Shown: positions 52,879 through 62,794, numbered from the stretch's first letter. The stretch is 64,000 nt of DNA from Thalassobacillus devorans (GCF_900176565.1 NZ_FXEH01000006.1:806001-870000); one strand, 5' to 3'. Numbers and translations are program-made. The notes: generated from the sequence alone by a model not told the origin.

Positions 52879-53328
52879 ATGCGTTTAAGAGCACCAATGC
52901 CTGAACTGGAAGGCGCAACCGAATGGTTGAACGGACAAGTCTCTAAAGATGAGCTTTTAGGGGATAAACCTACATTGATCCATTTCTGGTCTGTCAGCTG
53001 CGGTCTATGTAAAGAAGCTATGCCGAATGTCAATGAATTCCGTGACGAATACAAAGACGACTTGAACGTGGTTGCTGTCCATATGCCACGCTCTGAAAAA
53101 GACCTTGATTTGGATAAAATCAAAGAAGTCGCTGCTGAGCATGATATTACGCAGCCAATTTTCGTAGACAACAAACACGCACTTACCGATGCCTTTGAAA
53201 ATCAATATGTACCTGCGTACTATGTGTTCGATGAAGAAGGCAACCTTCGTCACTTCCAGGCAGGTGGCGGCGGTATGAAAATGCTCCGCAAACGCGTCAA
53301 CCGCGTCCTTGGCAATAAAGAAAAATAA
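52879..53328 (+). CDS. ykuV: Thiol-disulfide oxidoreductase YkuV
   Basis: 149-residue thioredoxin-fold protein without signal peptide. The active site is CGLC at residues 41-44 in FWSVSCGLCKEAMP, with the cis-Pro region YVPAYYVFDEEGN. B. subtilis YkuV is a cytosolic thioredoxin-like protein. Probably reduces YkuU or related targets; that is inference from adjacency. AAGGAGGAA precedes the ATG. Confidence 0.9.
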   Translation: MRLRAPMPELEGATEWLNGQVSKDELLGDKPTLIHFWSVSCGLCKEAMPNVNEFRDEYKDDLNVVAVHMPRSEKDLDLDKIKEVAAEHDITQPIFVDNKHALTDAFENQYVPAYYVFDEEGNLRHFQAGGGGMKMLRKRVNRVLGNKEK

Positions 53329-53338
53329 GCAGTAATCG

Positions 53339-53367
53339 AAACCACCAGTTAAGGCTGGTGGTTTTTT
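53339..53367 (+). terminator. Terminator after ykuV
   Basis: AACCACCAG / CTGGTGGTTTTTT. Confidence 0.85.
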
Positions 53368-53551
53368 AATGACTTATATCCTTCGTTTTCCTATGAAGAT
53401 CCACCTGTCATGTACATTAGTGCTGTCCAATTTTACACTAGAATAAAGCATGGAGAATTTTTAAAAAATTAGCTCAAAAAGGTGGATATTTATTTCGTAA
53501 CCCGATATATTTATAATTACGTTAAAATGTTACAGAAAGAGGAGGGAGACA

Positions 53552-55306
53552 ATGGATACTTTCAAAAAGCTGAAAGAATTTTACTGGCCTTATAAAAAGT
53601 ATTTCTTTTGGTCGCTGTTGTTTTTATTATTTGTGACGGGGATTACTGTGGTATACCCGATCATTTTGCAGATCACAATCGATGATGTTGTAGCAGATGA
53701 ACGGTATAATCTTATTCCTTATTTGGCAGGCGCCTTCATTATCCTGATGGCCATCAAAGGGATTGCCACTTACTTACAACAATACTTAGGTGATTTATTC
53801 GGTATCACTTCCGTCTATAAATTAAGAGATGAACTTTATAAAAAATTACAGCGTCTCCCATTTAAGTATTATGACAACGCCAAAACCGGCGATATCATGT
53901 CCCGGCTGACAGCGGATGTGGAAGGGTTCCGATTTTTCCTTTCATTCGGTATTGCTGAATTGATCCGTATCACGTTATTGATTGTCATCAGCCTAAGTGT
54001 CATGTTTTATTATTCCGTGCCACTAGCGCTTGTAACGATGGCAGCCATGCCATTTCTGGCAGTCGTAGTTTTCCAGTTTGATAAACGCGTCCATCCAGCT
54101 TTCCGAGGCATTCGTAAATCGTTCGGGAAATTGAATACACGCGTACAGGAAAATATTAGCGGCATGACAACCGTTAAATCATTATCAAGGGAAGGTTTTG
54201 AAATCGGCAGATTCTCCGACCGTAACCAGGACTACCGACAGAATTACCTGACCACCGCCAATATCTGGGCAAAATACTTTCCATTGATGGAGTTCATCGG
54301 AAATGTATCTGTCGTCGCATTGCTGGCGTACGGGGGCAGCATGGTCGTCAATGGGAATCTTGGCCTCGGTGAACTCGTCGCATTCTTCAGCCTCGTCTGG
54401 TATATCCTTGGACCATTAATGAATCTCGGTTTTGTTATTAACTTATTTTCTCAATCGAAAGCGTCCGGGGAACGTCTTCTCGAAATTTTAGAAGCAAAAG
54501 AAGATATTCAGGAAAAGGATAAACCAATTACTCTGGAGCGTTTAAACGGTCATGTCACTTTCCGTGATGTAACACTGACTTATACAGAAGACGATGATTC
54601 AGCATTAAAAAATGTCAATTTTGATGCCCCTCCAGGCAAGGTCATCGGTTTAATCGGGGCCACTGGTTCCGGGAAAACAAGTATCACCCAGTTAATCACT
54701 CGATTTTATGAACCTGAAACCGGAGAGGTACTAGTTGATGGCAAACCCGTCGACCACTATGCCTTGAAAACTTTACGCCGCAATATCGGGTTTGTACTTC
54801 AGGAATCGTTCCTTTTTTCAACGACGATCAAAGAAAACATTGCTTATGGGAACCCGGATGCTACGTTAGAAGAAGTCATCGATGCTGCCAAGCGGGCGCA
54901 GGCACATGAATTCATCATGGATATGCCTGAAGGTTACGATACGTTGCTGGGTGAGCGCGGAATGGGCTTATCCGGTGGACAAAAGCAGCGGATTGCAATT
55001 GCACGGGCGATATTGATTGACCCGAGTATTCTTGTCTTAGATGATGCTACTTCTGCTGTGGATATGGAAACAGAATTCAAGATTCAAAAAGCTTTGAAGG
55101 AAGTGATGCAAGGGAGAACGACCTTCATCATTGCACACCGAATTTCTTCCTTGAAGCACGCGGATGAAATTATCGTCCTGGAGGATGGGGAAGTAAAAGA
55201 GCGTGGTACCCACGACTTCCTGCTTTCTAACGGTGGTCCATATCAGCGTATCTATGATATTCAGTATCAGGATAAAGAACAGATTTTGAAAGCATCCAAT
55301 ACCTGA
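53552..55306 (+). CDS. yknU: ABC exporter half-transporter YknU
   Basis: 584-residue type IV ABC half-transporter: six N-terminal helices (to about 310), then a nucleotide-binding domain. Walker A is GATGSGKT near residue 370, the signature is LSGGQ, and the H-loop is IIAHRISS. The Walker B ends LVLDDATSAVD, so the catalytic Glu is replaced by Asp. This is typical of the degenerate half of a heterodimeric exporter. Paired with YknV 22 nt downstream. AGAGGAGGG precedes the ATG. Substrate unknown. Confidence 0.92.
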   Translation: MDTFKKLKEFYWPYKKYFFWSLLFLLFVTGITVVYPIILQITIDDVVADERYNLIPYLAGAFIILMAIKGIATYLQQYLGDLFGITSVYKLRDELYKKLQRLPFKYYDNAKTGDIMSRLTADVEGFRFFLSFGIAELIRITLLIVISLSVMFYYSVPLALVTMAAMPFLAVVVFQFDKRVHPAFRGIRKSFGKLNTRVQENISGMTTVKSLSREGFEIGRFSDRNQDYRQNYLTTANIWAKYFPLMEFIGNVSVVALLAYGGSMVVNGNLGLGELVAFFSLVWYILGPLMNLGFVINLFSQSKASGERLLEILEAKEDIQEKDKPITLERLNGHVTFRDVTLTYTEDDDSALKNVNFDAPPGKVIGLIGATGSGKTSITQLITRFYEPETGEVLVDGKPVDHYALKTLRRNIGFVLQESFLFSTTIKENIAYGNPDATLEEVIDAAKRAQAHEFIMDMPEGYDTLLGERGMGLSGGQKQRIAIARAILIDPSILVLDDATSAVDMETEFKIQKALKEVMQGRTTFIIAHRISSLKHADEIIVLEDGEVKERGTHDFLLSNGGPYQRIYDIQYQDKEQILKASNT

Positions 55307-55328
55307 AATCAAAAAGGGGGGAGTCACC

Positions 55329-57173
55329 TTGGCACGCAGACAAAAAACGAAACCACAGGAAAATAAGCACTTGAACCGGTTTCATTACACCATCGACCAG
55401 GCGATTGAGAAGCCGTTCAACTGGGAACAGATGGTCCGGTTATTAAAATATTTAAAACCATACGCAAAAACGCTGCTGCCGGCAGCGATCATCGCCATGC
55501 TGGTATCAACGATCATCCGGTTAGTCGTACCGATTCTGATAGGTAAAGTAGCGATTGATATTGCGATTGCGAATCAGGACGTCAATATGCTGATTCAACT
55601 CGTAGTCGGAATCGCCATTCTTTACTTATTCAGTTATCTTGGGAACGTATTCCGGATTAAATGGGTGAACATCCTGGGGCAAAACGTCATTTATGATTTG
55701 CGTCAGCACTTGTTCTCCCATGTCCAGCGGTTATCACACCGGTTTTTCGACTCGCGTTCAGCCGGTTCGATACTTGTCCGGATCATGAATGATATCAATT
55801 CATTGCAGGAACTGTTCACCAATGGAATTATCAATCTATTGATGGACATTGTGACCTTGCTTGGCATTATCATAATATTATTCGTGCTGAGCCCGAAACT
55901 CGCATTGGCGATCATGGTCGTCCTGCCAATAATGTTTTACATTTCAACGAAATTACGCCGTAATATCCGGCGTTCCTGGCAGCGGGTTAGGATCCAGCAA
56001 TCCCGCTTGAATTCCCATCTGAATGAAAGCATTCAGGGTATTAGGATCACCCAGTCGTTTTCGCAGGAAAAAGAAAATGCTGAGTTCTTTGACGGTGTCA
56101 ATACCGACAGTTTTGAAGCCTGGCGGAATGCGACGAAGAAAAGTGCTATGTTCCGTCCATTTGTAGAAATGAGTAACGCCATCGGCACCGTCATTCTTAT
56201 TTCTTATGGGGCGTGGCTGATCATTCAGGGACCGGCGAACGGGGGAATTGAAGTTGGTACCTTTGTCTCCTTTGCCTTTTTCCTCGGAATGTTTTGGGAG
56301 CCGATTTCACGTCTCGGACAGATGTATAACCAGCTGCTGATGGCAATGGCGGCGTCAGAACGGATATTTGAATTTCTCGATGAGCAGCCAAACGTGGCGG
56401 AGAAGCCAGATGCGACACAGTTAGACCGCATCAAGGGTCATATCGAATTCGACCATGTCCAGTTTTCATATGATGATAAAAGGATTGCACTTCATGAAAT
56501 TTCACTGGAGATGAAACAAGGGCAGACTGTAGCATTGGTCGGTCATACAGGTTCCGGTAAATCTACAATTGCCAATTTGATCAGCCGTTTCTATGATCCT
56601 ACTAAAGGAGCTGTGAAAATTGATGGAACCGACCTGCGCGATGTTACCATTGACAGTATCCGCCAGCAAATTAGTGTCGTCCTTCAGGATACCTTCATTT
56701 TTTCCGGCACCATCATGGAAAATATTCGTTTCGGCCGTCCGGATGCAACGGATGAAGAAGTAATCGAAGCGGCAAAGGTCGTTGGGGCTGATGAATTTAT
56801 CCAGCGTCTATCGAATGGATATGAGACAGAAGTGGAAGAGCGGGGCAACGTTCTTTCCGCAGGGGAACGCCAATTGCTATCGTTTGCAAGAGCGCTGCTC
56901 GCTGATCCAAGAATCCTGATTCTGGATGAAGCTACAGCAAGCATCGATACAGAAACCGAAGTGAAAATTCAGTCTGCACTGCGCAGGTTACTAAAAGGAA
57001 GGACAGCGATTATTATCGCCCACCGTCTTTCTACGATCAGGGAAGCGGATAACATCATTGTGCTGGAGCATGGTAAAATTCTCGAACAAGGCAGCCATGA
57101 TGAGCTGATGGACCAAAAAGGTGAATATTACGACCTGGTCAAGACGCAATTCCAAATGCTAGACGCTATATAA
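55329..57173 (+). CDS. yknV: ABC exporter half-transporter YknV
   Basis: 614-residue partner of YknU. After an N-terminal extension of about 30 residues come six helices, then the nucleotide-binding domain with Walker A GHTGSGKS near residue 410 and Walker B ILILDEATASID with the catalytic Glu intact. The signature is LSAGE instead of LSGGQ. The start is TTG after AAAAAGGGGGGAG. The complementary defects in the two chains indicate one normal and one degenerate ATP site. Confidence 0.92.
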   Translation: MARRQKTKPQENKHLNRFHYTIDQAIEKPFNWEQMVRLLKYLKPYAKTLLPAAIIAMLVSTIIRLVVPILIGKVAIDIAIANQDVNMLIQLVVGIAILYLFSYLGNVFRIKWVNILGQNVIYDLRQHLFSHVQRLSHRFFDSRSAGSILVRIMNDINSLQELFTNGIINLLMDIVTLLGIIIILFVLSPKLALAIMVVLPIMFYISTKLRRNIRRSWQRVRIQQSRLNSHLNESIQGIRITQSFSQEKENAEFFDGVNTDSFEAWRNATKKSAMFRPFVEMSNAIGTVILISYGAWLIIQGPANGGIEVGTFVSFAFFLGMFWEPISRLGQMYNQLLMAMAASERIFEFLDEQPNVAEKPDATQLDRIKGHIEFDHVQFSYDDKRIALHEISLEMKQGQTVALVGHTGSGKSTIANLISRFYDPTKGAVKIDGTDLRDVTIDSIRQQISVVLQDTFIFSGTIMENIRFGRPDATDEEVIEAAKVVGADEFIQRLSNGYETEVEERGNVLSAGERQLLSFARALLADPRILILDEATASIDTETEVKIQSALRRLLKGRTAIIIAHRLSTIREADNIIVLEHGKILEQGSHDELMDQKGEYYDLVKTQFQMLDAI

Positions 57174-57189
57174 AAAGTAAAGAAATATC

Positions 57190-57224
57190 AAAACGCCTGG
57201 ATATCAAAGTCCAGGCGTTTTTTT
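57190..57224 (+). terminator. Terminator after yknUV
   Basis: AAAACGCCTGGA / TCCAGGCGTTTTTTT. Confidence 0.88.
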
Positions 57225-57328
57225 ATCTTGTCCATCAACGAGCCTGTTTTGTAGAAGGTGGTATCGGGGTAAACTTTTCTTTGGACAATAACGAAACAAA
57301 TATTATACGATAAAAACTAGAAATAATA

Positions 57329-57344
57329 TGTGAAGTATGTCACA
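57329..57344. promoter_or_regulatory. Rex/Fnr-like operator upstream of cydAB
   Basis: TGTGAAGTATGTCACA is TGTGA-N6-TCACA, about 120 nt before cydA. Rex represses cyd genes at high NAD+/NADH in Firmicutes. Fnr shares the same core, so the regulator is not settled by sequence. Confidence 0.55.
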
Positions 57345-57464
57345 AAATAGTCATGATTATATGAAATATAAAACGATTTCACATATTATACTAGGGTTAG
57401 TATTTTTAGGGTAGAGTATCCATAGAGATCATGTATTTTGAAGTGTAATGGGGAGGGAAGGTAT

Positions 57465-58820
57465 TTGTTTGAATTAGATAACGTCATGCTAAGCAGGTTA
57501 TTGACATCGTTAACGCTTGGTTTTCATATTATTTTTGCAACGATCGGGGTCGGGGTTCCGCTATTGATTTCCATTGCGGAATTCATGGGGATCAAAAAGA
57601 AAGACCCGAATTATACCCTGCTGGCCAGAAGGTGGACAAGAGGGTTCATTATACTCGTAGCGGTTGGTGTGGTAACCGGTACGGCTATCGGGTTGCAATT
57701 GTCCTTATTATGGCCGAGTTTCATGCAGGTTGCTGGTAACGTCATCAGCCTCCCATTGTTCCTGGAAACGTTCGCCTTCTTTTTTGAGGCAATTTTTCTT
57801 GGTGCCTACTTATATACCTGGGATCGATTTAAAAAGCCGATCTATCATTGGTTTTTATCCATTCCTGTCGTGATTGGAGCCGGAATGTCGGCGTTTTTTA
57901 TTACGACCGTCAACTCCTTTATGAATACGCCGCAAGGGTTTGAAGTCAAGGATGGTGCGTTAGTGAATGTCCAGCCGCTTGTTGCGATGTTCAATCCGGC
58001 GACACCGACGAAGGTGTTCCATGTGCTGTCGACAGCTTATTTGACATCTGCCGCAATCCTCGCGGCTATTACTGCTTTTTATATCATTAGAAAAAGAAAC
58101 ACCGAATACCATAAAAAAGCTTTAAAACTGACGGTTGGCTCCATTTTCATTTTTGCTTTATTAACGGCTGTCGCGGGGGATTTATCTGCGAAATTCCTGG
58201 CGCATGAACAACCGGAAAAACTGGCCGTAGCAGAATGGCATTTTGAAACAGAGGAAGGCGCAGATTTGATATTATTCGGCCGGTTGAACGAGGAGAATGA
58301 AGTCGAAAATGCCCTTCGTCTGCCGAAAGCATTGAGCTTTCTTGCCACCGGAGATTTCAATGGCGAAGTAGTCGGACTTGATCAATTTCCTGAAGATGAA
58401 ATAGCTCCGTTATGGGTGCATTATATGTTTGACTTAATGGTGCTGATCGGATTCTATTCCTTAGGGGTGAGCTTGCTCTATTTGATAGTTGCTAAGGTAA
58501 AAAAATGGAATGAAAATAACAAATGGCTGTTGTGGCTGATTGTATTCAACGGTCCGCTTGCTATGCTTGCCATTGAATTCGGCTGGATTTATGCCGAGGT
58601 AGGACGCCAGCCATGGATTTTGAGAGGCTACATGACCGTTGCAGAAGGTGCCACTACCTCTCCGAATGTCGGCTGGATGCTCTTACTGTTCATTCTTTTA
58701 TATACCGTGTTAGGGATCGGTGTCGTCACCGTGCTGCGCAAATTGTTCAAAAAAAACCCTGCTGAATCAGAGCTGGAACGGCATTATCCAGAATTCACGA
58801 CTAAAGGGGAGGAGCGCTGA
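57465..58820 (+). CDS. cydA: Cytochrome bd-type quinol oxidase subunit I (CydA, short Q-loop)
   Basis: Membrane subunit carrying the haems of a quinol:O2 oxidoreductase. 451 residues from TTG 57465, which follows GGGGAGGGAAGG. The conserved haem-ligand His21 is in LGFHIIFATIGVG, and LLWPSFMQVAGNVISLPLF lies near residue 95. The Q-loop region after about residue 220 is short, as in YthA-type oxidases. The TTG start puts LDNVMLSRLL in the usual CydA position. It overlaps cydB by 1 nt. Confidence 0.9.
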   Translation: MFELDNVMLSRLLTSLTLGFHIIFATIGVGVPLLISIAEFMGIKKKDPNYTLLARRWTRGFIILVAVGVVTGTAIGLQLSLLWPSFMQVAGNVISLPLFLETFAFFFEAIFLGAYLYTWDRFKKPIYHWFLSIPVVIGAGMSAFFITTVNSFMNTPQGFEVKDGALVNVQPLVAMFNPATPTKVFHVLSTAYLTSAAILAAITAFYIIRKRNTEYHKKALKLTVGSIFIFALLTAVAGDLSAKFLAHEQPEKLAVAEWHFETEEGADLILFGRLNEENEVENALRLPKALSFLATGDFNGEVVGLDQFPEDEIAPLWVHYMFDLMVLIGFYSLGVSLLYLIVAKVKKWNENNKWLLWLIVFNGPLAMLAIEFGWIYAEVGRQPWILRGYMTVAEGATTSPNVGWMLLLFILLYTVLGIGVVTVLRKLFKKNPAESELERHYPEFTTKGEER

Positions 58821-59833
58821 TGACATACGAACTGATAGGAATCACTGTATTATGGGTCTTTTTATATGGCTACCTTATTGTCGCTTCGATTGATTTCGGT
58901 GCCGGATTTTTTGCCTATTATGCCAAGGTGACAAAGCGGGATCATTTAATTAATCGATTGATTTCCCGTTATTTATCCCCGGTGTGGGAAGTGACCAATG
59001 TCTTTTTTGTATTCTTCTTCGTGGGACTTGTCGGTTTCTTCCCGGATGCGGCCTATTACTACGGGCAGACACTGCTCGTTCCTGGGAGTATAGCAATTGT
59101 ACTGATTGCTATCCGCGGCTCATTCTATGCATTTGAAAACTACGGGTCGAAACAGAGTAACGTTTATTTGTTCCTTTATGGAGCTACTGGTCTGTTGATT
59201 CCTGCTTCCTTATCAACAGCATTGACCATCTCGGAAGGCGGGTTCATAAAAGAGACAGCGGAAGGCGTACACTTACTGACAGGTGAATTACTAACCAGTC
59301 CGTACTCCTGGAGCGTGGTATTTCTAGCAATAGTCTCTGTCCTGTATATCAGTGCAGCATTCCTAAGCTTCTATGCTCACCGTGCTGATGACCAGGGAGC
59401 ATTGAATTTAGTGAAAAAGTATGCCCTGTTTTGGAGTTCGCCTACGATTATTGCCAGTCTCACCACATTTATTGCGATGAGTCAGCATAATGAAGATCAC
59501 TTTAATCGGATGATGGAACTATGGTGGGTGTTTGGACTGTCTGTCGGATTTTTCATGCTTGCCATCTTCCTGATTTACCAGGGCAAATATTACGGCTGGG
59601 CGTTCATAGCCGTCATGTTCCAGTTTTTCACCGCATTTTTCGGTTATGGTGCTTCTCATTTGCCTTACCTGCTTTATCCTTACATCACCCTTTCCGAAGG
59701 TGTCGTCAATGATGCGATGGGGCTTGCCCTTGTGATTGCATTTATTGCCGGATTGTTCCTATTGATTCCATCGCTCATTTTATTAATGAGGATGTTCTTG
59801 TTTGATGCTGATTATGTCAAAGGGAAAAAGTGA
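58820..59833 (+). CDS. cydB: Cytochrome bd-type quinol oxidase subunit II (CydB)
   Basis: 337-residue membrane partner of CydA with about eight or nine helices. The N-terminal block LYGYLIVASIDFGAGFFAYY and the segment YLSPVWEVTNVFFVFFFVGL are family-typical. The start ATG shares one base with the cydA stop (TGATG). No cydCD assembly genes adjoin it, unlike B. subtilis cydABCD and like ythAB. Confidence 0.88.
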   Translation: MTYELIGITVLWVFLYGYLIVASIDFGAGFFAYYAKVTKRDHLINRLISRYLSPVWEVTNVFFVFFFVGLVGFFPDAAYYYGQTLLVPGSIAIVLIAIRGSFYAFENYGSKQSNVYLFLYGATGLLIPASLSTALTISEGGFIKETAEGVHLLTGELLTSPYSWSVVFLAIVSVLYISAAFLSFYAHRADDQGALNLVKKYALFWSSPTIIASLTTFIAMSQHNEDHFNRMMELWWVFGLSVGFFMLAIFLIYQGKYYGWAFIAVMFQFFTAFFGYGASHLPYLLYPYITLSEGVVNDAMGLALVIAFIAGLFLLIPSLILLMRMFLFDADYVKGKK

Positions 59834-59838
59834 TGACG

Positions 59839-59876
59839 ACAGCCTCCTGAATGCGGAGGCTGTTCTTAATTCTTTT
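59839..59876 (+). terminator. Terminator after cydAB
   Basis: ACAGCCTCC / GGAGGCTGT, then TCTTAATTCTTTT. Confidence 0.75.
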
Positions 59877-59948
59877 GGGTGCTCGTCGCAAACCTTAAAT
59901 TATGATAGAATACTTCTATCTGATGTAAGCAAAAATGGAGGATTTACG

Positions 59949-60617
59949 ATGAAGAAAGAGTATGCAGTCATTGGCTTGGGACGCTTCGGCGGAAGCATCT
60001 GCAAGGAATTGAGCAAAGAAGGTCTTGAAGTACTCGCCATTGATTTAGATGAAGATAAAGTAAATGAATACAAAGAAATTGCATCCCACGCTGTTATTGC
60101 TGATTCTACCGACGAAACCGTGTTAAGAGAACTGGGAATCCGTAATATCGATCATGTGATCGTTGCCATTGGCGACAATATCCAGGCAAGTCTTCTGACT
60201 ACCGTAATCCTGGAAGAGCTTGGTATTAAAAAGATTACTGTCAAAGCTCAGAATGATTACCATGAAAAAATATTGAGCAAAATAGGCGCCGATCATGTCA
60301 TTCACCCGGAACGTGACATGGGTAAACGAATTGCCCATAACATCATGTCTAACAATATTCTTGACTATATTGAGCTTTCCGACGACCACAGTGTCGTGGA
60401 AGTGAAAGCCGGAAATAAAATGAGCGGACGGTCACTTGTCGACCTTGATATTCGTGCGCAATATGGATGTAACGTTGTTGCTATTAAGCGTGACAAAGAT
60501 GTTATCGTCTCTCCAATGGCAACAGAGATGATTCAAGAAGGCGATATCCTGATCGTTATCGGTGCTGATAAGGATATCTCACGCTTCGAGAAAAACCTGG
60601 TTGTAGAAGACGATTAA
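59949..60617 (+). CDS. ktrC: Potassium channel regulatory subunit KtrC (RCK)
   Basis: 222-residue cytoplasmic gating ring subunit of a Ktr K+ channel. The RCK_N Rossmann motif is VIGLGRFGGSI at residues 7-17. The RCK_C domain (about 135-220) binds c-di-AMP in KtrA/KtrC homologues. The ATG at 59949 follows TGGAGGA; about 49 upstream in-frame codons overlap cydB and are rejected. It is encoded without a membrane subunit; the likely partner is the gene at 6782. Adjacency to rnjA matches B. subtilis ykqB. Confidence 0.92.
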   Translation: MKKEYAVIGLGRFGGSICKELSKEGLEVLAIDLDEDKVNEYKEIASHAVIADSTDETVLRELGIRNIDHVIVAIGDNIQASLLTTVILEELGIKKITVKAQNDYHEKILSKIGADHVIHPERDMGKRIAHNIMSNNILDYIELSDDHSVVEVKAGNKMSGRSLVDLDIRAQYGCNVVAIKRDKDVIVSPMATEMIQEGDILIVIGADKDISRFEKNLVVEDD

Positions 60618-60658
60618 AATAGAAATGTTTTACAAAAAATGGTGATAAGCTGATTAAG

Positions 60659-60692
60659 GACTGGCGGAGAATGAACTCTGTCAGTCTTTTTT
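60659..60692 (+). terminator. Terminator after ktrC
   Basis: GACTGGCGGAG / CTCTGTCAGTCTTTTTT. Confidence 0.82.
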
Positions 60693-60797
60693 GTATGATC
60701 ATTTCCTGCCAAGTAATTTTATGGGGGTAGGTTTCCTTTGTTGCGGGGAAGGATATACACATGGATATAAGATAACTAGATGTAGAGAGGGTGCTTT

Positions 60798-62522
60798 ATG
60801 TTGTTAGAAAAACGCACGGGTGCCGTGATGACAGAAATGTTGATTGATTGGGGTATTGATCATGTCTATGGCATGCCAGGTGATTCCATCAATGAATTGA
60901 TTGACGATTTACGAAAACAGGAAGAGAAATTAAAATTTATTCAAGTGCGCCATGAAGAGGTAGGAGCGCTCGCTGCCGCCTCGTATGCTAAACTAACCGG
61001 AAAAATCGGGGTATGTATGTCCATCGCAGGACCAGGAGCCATCCATCTGATGAATGGGTTATATGATGCCAAAGCTGACAGGGCACCTGTCCTCGCCATT
61101 GTCGGGCAAGTGGACAGTGAAGAAATTGGCACGGATGCCTTTCAGGAAGTCAACCTGGAGCGTATGTTTGATGATGTCGCCGTTTTTAACAAGCGGGCAG
61201 CGACGGAATCCCAGCTTCCTGACTTATTGAATCAGGCGATTCGTGAGGCCTATGTAAATAAAGGTGTCTCGGTATTGATTGTACCGGATGATTTATTTGC
61301 GAGGAAATTCAAAAATGAAAGCCGGCTGACGTCTCAAGGTCACTATCGTCCGCAAATTTTCCCATCAGAGGGATCATTAAAAGAAGCTCGATCGCTGCTT
61401 GACGAGGCGAAAAAGCCGGTCATCCTCGCAGGTAAAGGGGTGAAAGGAGCCAGTGAGGAACTGGTGACGTTTGCTGAACATATCAAAGCACCAATCATTC
61501 TTAGTCTGCTAGCTAAAGGGGTGATCCCGGATCAGCATCCGCTTTGTCTTGGACAGCATGGGCAGATAGGGACAAAACCTGCCTACAAGGCAATGATGGA
61601 CGCAGACTTAATCATTTTAATAGGTACCCAATTTCCTTACCGTGATTTCCTGCCTGATGGTGTAAAAGCCATCCAGATTGATTATAAGCCTGAACATCTT
61701 GGAAAAATGTATCCAATCGAAGTGGGACTTGCAGGCGATGCCAAGGAAACACTTGCCTATCTTACTTCTCATATGAGTGAAAAGAAAGACGATTCGTTTT
61801 TAACAGAGAGTCAGGAAAGAATGAAAGAATGGCATGTTAAGATTCAGGAGGAGAAAAAGCTGGAAGAGGATCCAATGCATGCCCCGCAAGTGATGTACCA
61901 GCTGGAACAGGTGATGGAAAAGAATGCCGTTATTTCGTGCGATGTCGGGAATGTAACCGTTTGGGTGACCCGCTTTCTTCCATTGATGCAGCAGGATTTT
62001 ATCATTTCAGGCTGGCTGGCGACGATGGGAAGTGGACTTCCAGGGGCAATAGCGGCACAAATTGCCTACCCGGATCGCCAGGCTATTGCTGTATGCGGGG
62101 ATGGCGGCTTCAATATGGTGTCCCAGGATTTTGTGACAGCCGTAAAATATGAACTTCCGATCAAAGTGATTATCCTCAATAACAAATCAATTGGCATGAT
62201 CAAATACGAGCAGCAGCAAATGGGACACCAGACATATCAAACTGACTTAGGCGAAATGGATTTTGCTAAGTTTGCGGAAGCGTGCGGCGGAGAAGGTTAT
62301 CGTGTGGAAAAATTTGAAGACTTAAGCAGCAGTATGAACCAGGCATTCGCTAGCGACAAACCCGCCATCATTGACGTCGTCATTGAAGAACAGGCGCCAT
62401 TACCAGGTCACATCGGTTATACCCAGGCAGTCAATTACAGCAAATTTTTGATTAAAGAGTTCTTCGATACAGGCAACATTGAACTTCCTGATATGAAAAA
62501 AACAATCGACCGACTAACCTGA
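60798..62522 (+). CDS. ydaP: Pyruvate oxidase YdaP-like (TPP/FAD enzyme)
   Basis: 574-residue thiamine diphosphate enzyme related to acetolactate synthase and pyruvate oxidase. The cofactor-activating Glu is in VRHEEVGALAAASYAKLTGK near residue 52. The TPP motif is GDGGFNMVSQDFVTAVKYEL near residue 435. Length and overall pattern fit B. subtilis YdaP, a general-stress enzyme. Acetolactate synthase is less likely because no small subunit is adjacent. GAGAGGG precedes the ATG. Confidence 0.85.
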   Translation: MLLEKRTGAVMTEMLIDWGIDHVYGMPGDSINELIDDLRKQEEKLKFIQVRHEEVGALAAASYAKLTGKIGVCMSIAGPGAIHLMNGLYDAKADRAPVLAIVGQVDSEEIGTDAFQEVNLERMFDDVAVFNKRAATESQLPDLLNQAIREAYVNKGVSVLIVPDDLFARKFKNESRLTSQGHYRPQIFPSEGSLKEARSLLDEAKKPVILAGKGVKGASEELVTFAEHIKAPIILSLLAKGVIPDQHPLCLGQHGQIGTKPAYKAMMDADLIILIGTQFPYRDFLPDGVKAIQIDYKPEHLGKMYPIEVGLAGDAKETLAYLTSHMSEKKDDSFLTESQERMKEWHVKIQEEKKLEEDPMHAPQVMYQLEQVMEKNAVISCDVGNVTVWVTRFLPLMQQDFIISGWLATMGSGLPGAIAAQIAYPDRQAIAVCGDGGFNMVSQDFVTAVKYELPIKVIILNNKSIGMIKYEQQQMGHQTYQTDLGEMDFAKFAEACGGEGYRVEKFEDLSSSMNQAFASDKPAIIDVVIEEQAPLPGHIGYTQAVNYSKFLIKEFFDTGNIELPDMKKTIDRLT

Positions 62523-62581
62523 TGGCAGATAGCTCTTTACTACAATAAAAAAAGGATCTTTATCTGACCCTGAATAGTAAT

Positions 62582-62618
62582 AAAAAGCCCGGACATTTTA
62601 TAATGTCCGGGCTTAATT
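62582..62618. terminator. Terminator after ydaP
   Basis: AAGCCCGGACATT / AATGTCCGGGCTT, then AATTATT. Confidence 0.82.
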
Positions 62619-62674
62619 ATTATCTAGGAAATTATAAAATTTCCTTTTTTGGATAACTTTACGTGGTTGGTTCT

Positions 62675-62793
62675 ATCCAGCTCCAGCGCCTACCCCCTCG
62701 AGGTCTTAAGACAAACCTCTCTGTGACAAAAAACGTCACGACGAGGCTTGTCTTAAGCTTGTCGGGGGTGAGCAAGGCGCTTGCGCTTTTGTT
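62675..62793. repeat. Dispersed repeat family B, copy B2
   Basis: 119 bp, same length and orientation as B1 with 6 substitutions. The stem AAGACAA / TTGTCTT replaces AAGTCAA / TTGACTT of B1, a compensatory change. It ends 1 nt before the rnjA stop codon. Confidence 0.9.
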
Positions 62794-62794
62794 C

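Noticed and set aside
59802-59948. N-terminal extension of ktrC
   Set aside because: Overlaps the end of cydB and its terminator; the ATG at 59949 has a proper ribosome site and begins the RCK fold.
60715-60765. SigB promoter for ydaP
   Set aside because: GTTT-like and GGGAA-like boxes occur, but the spacing (about 9 nt) is too short for SigB.
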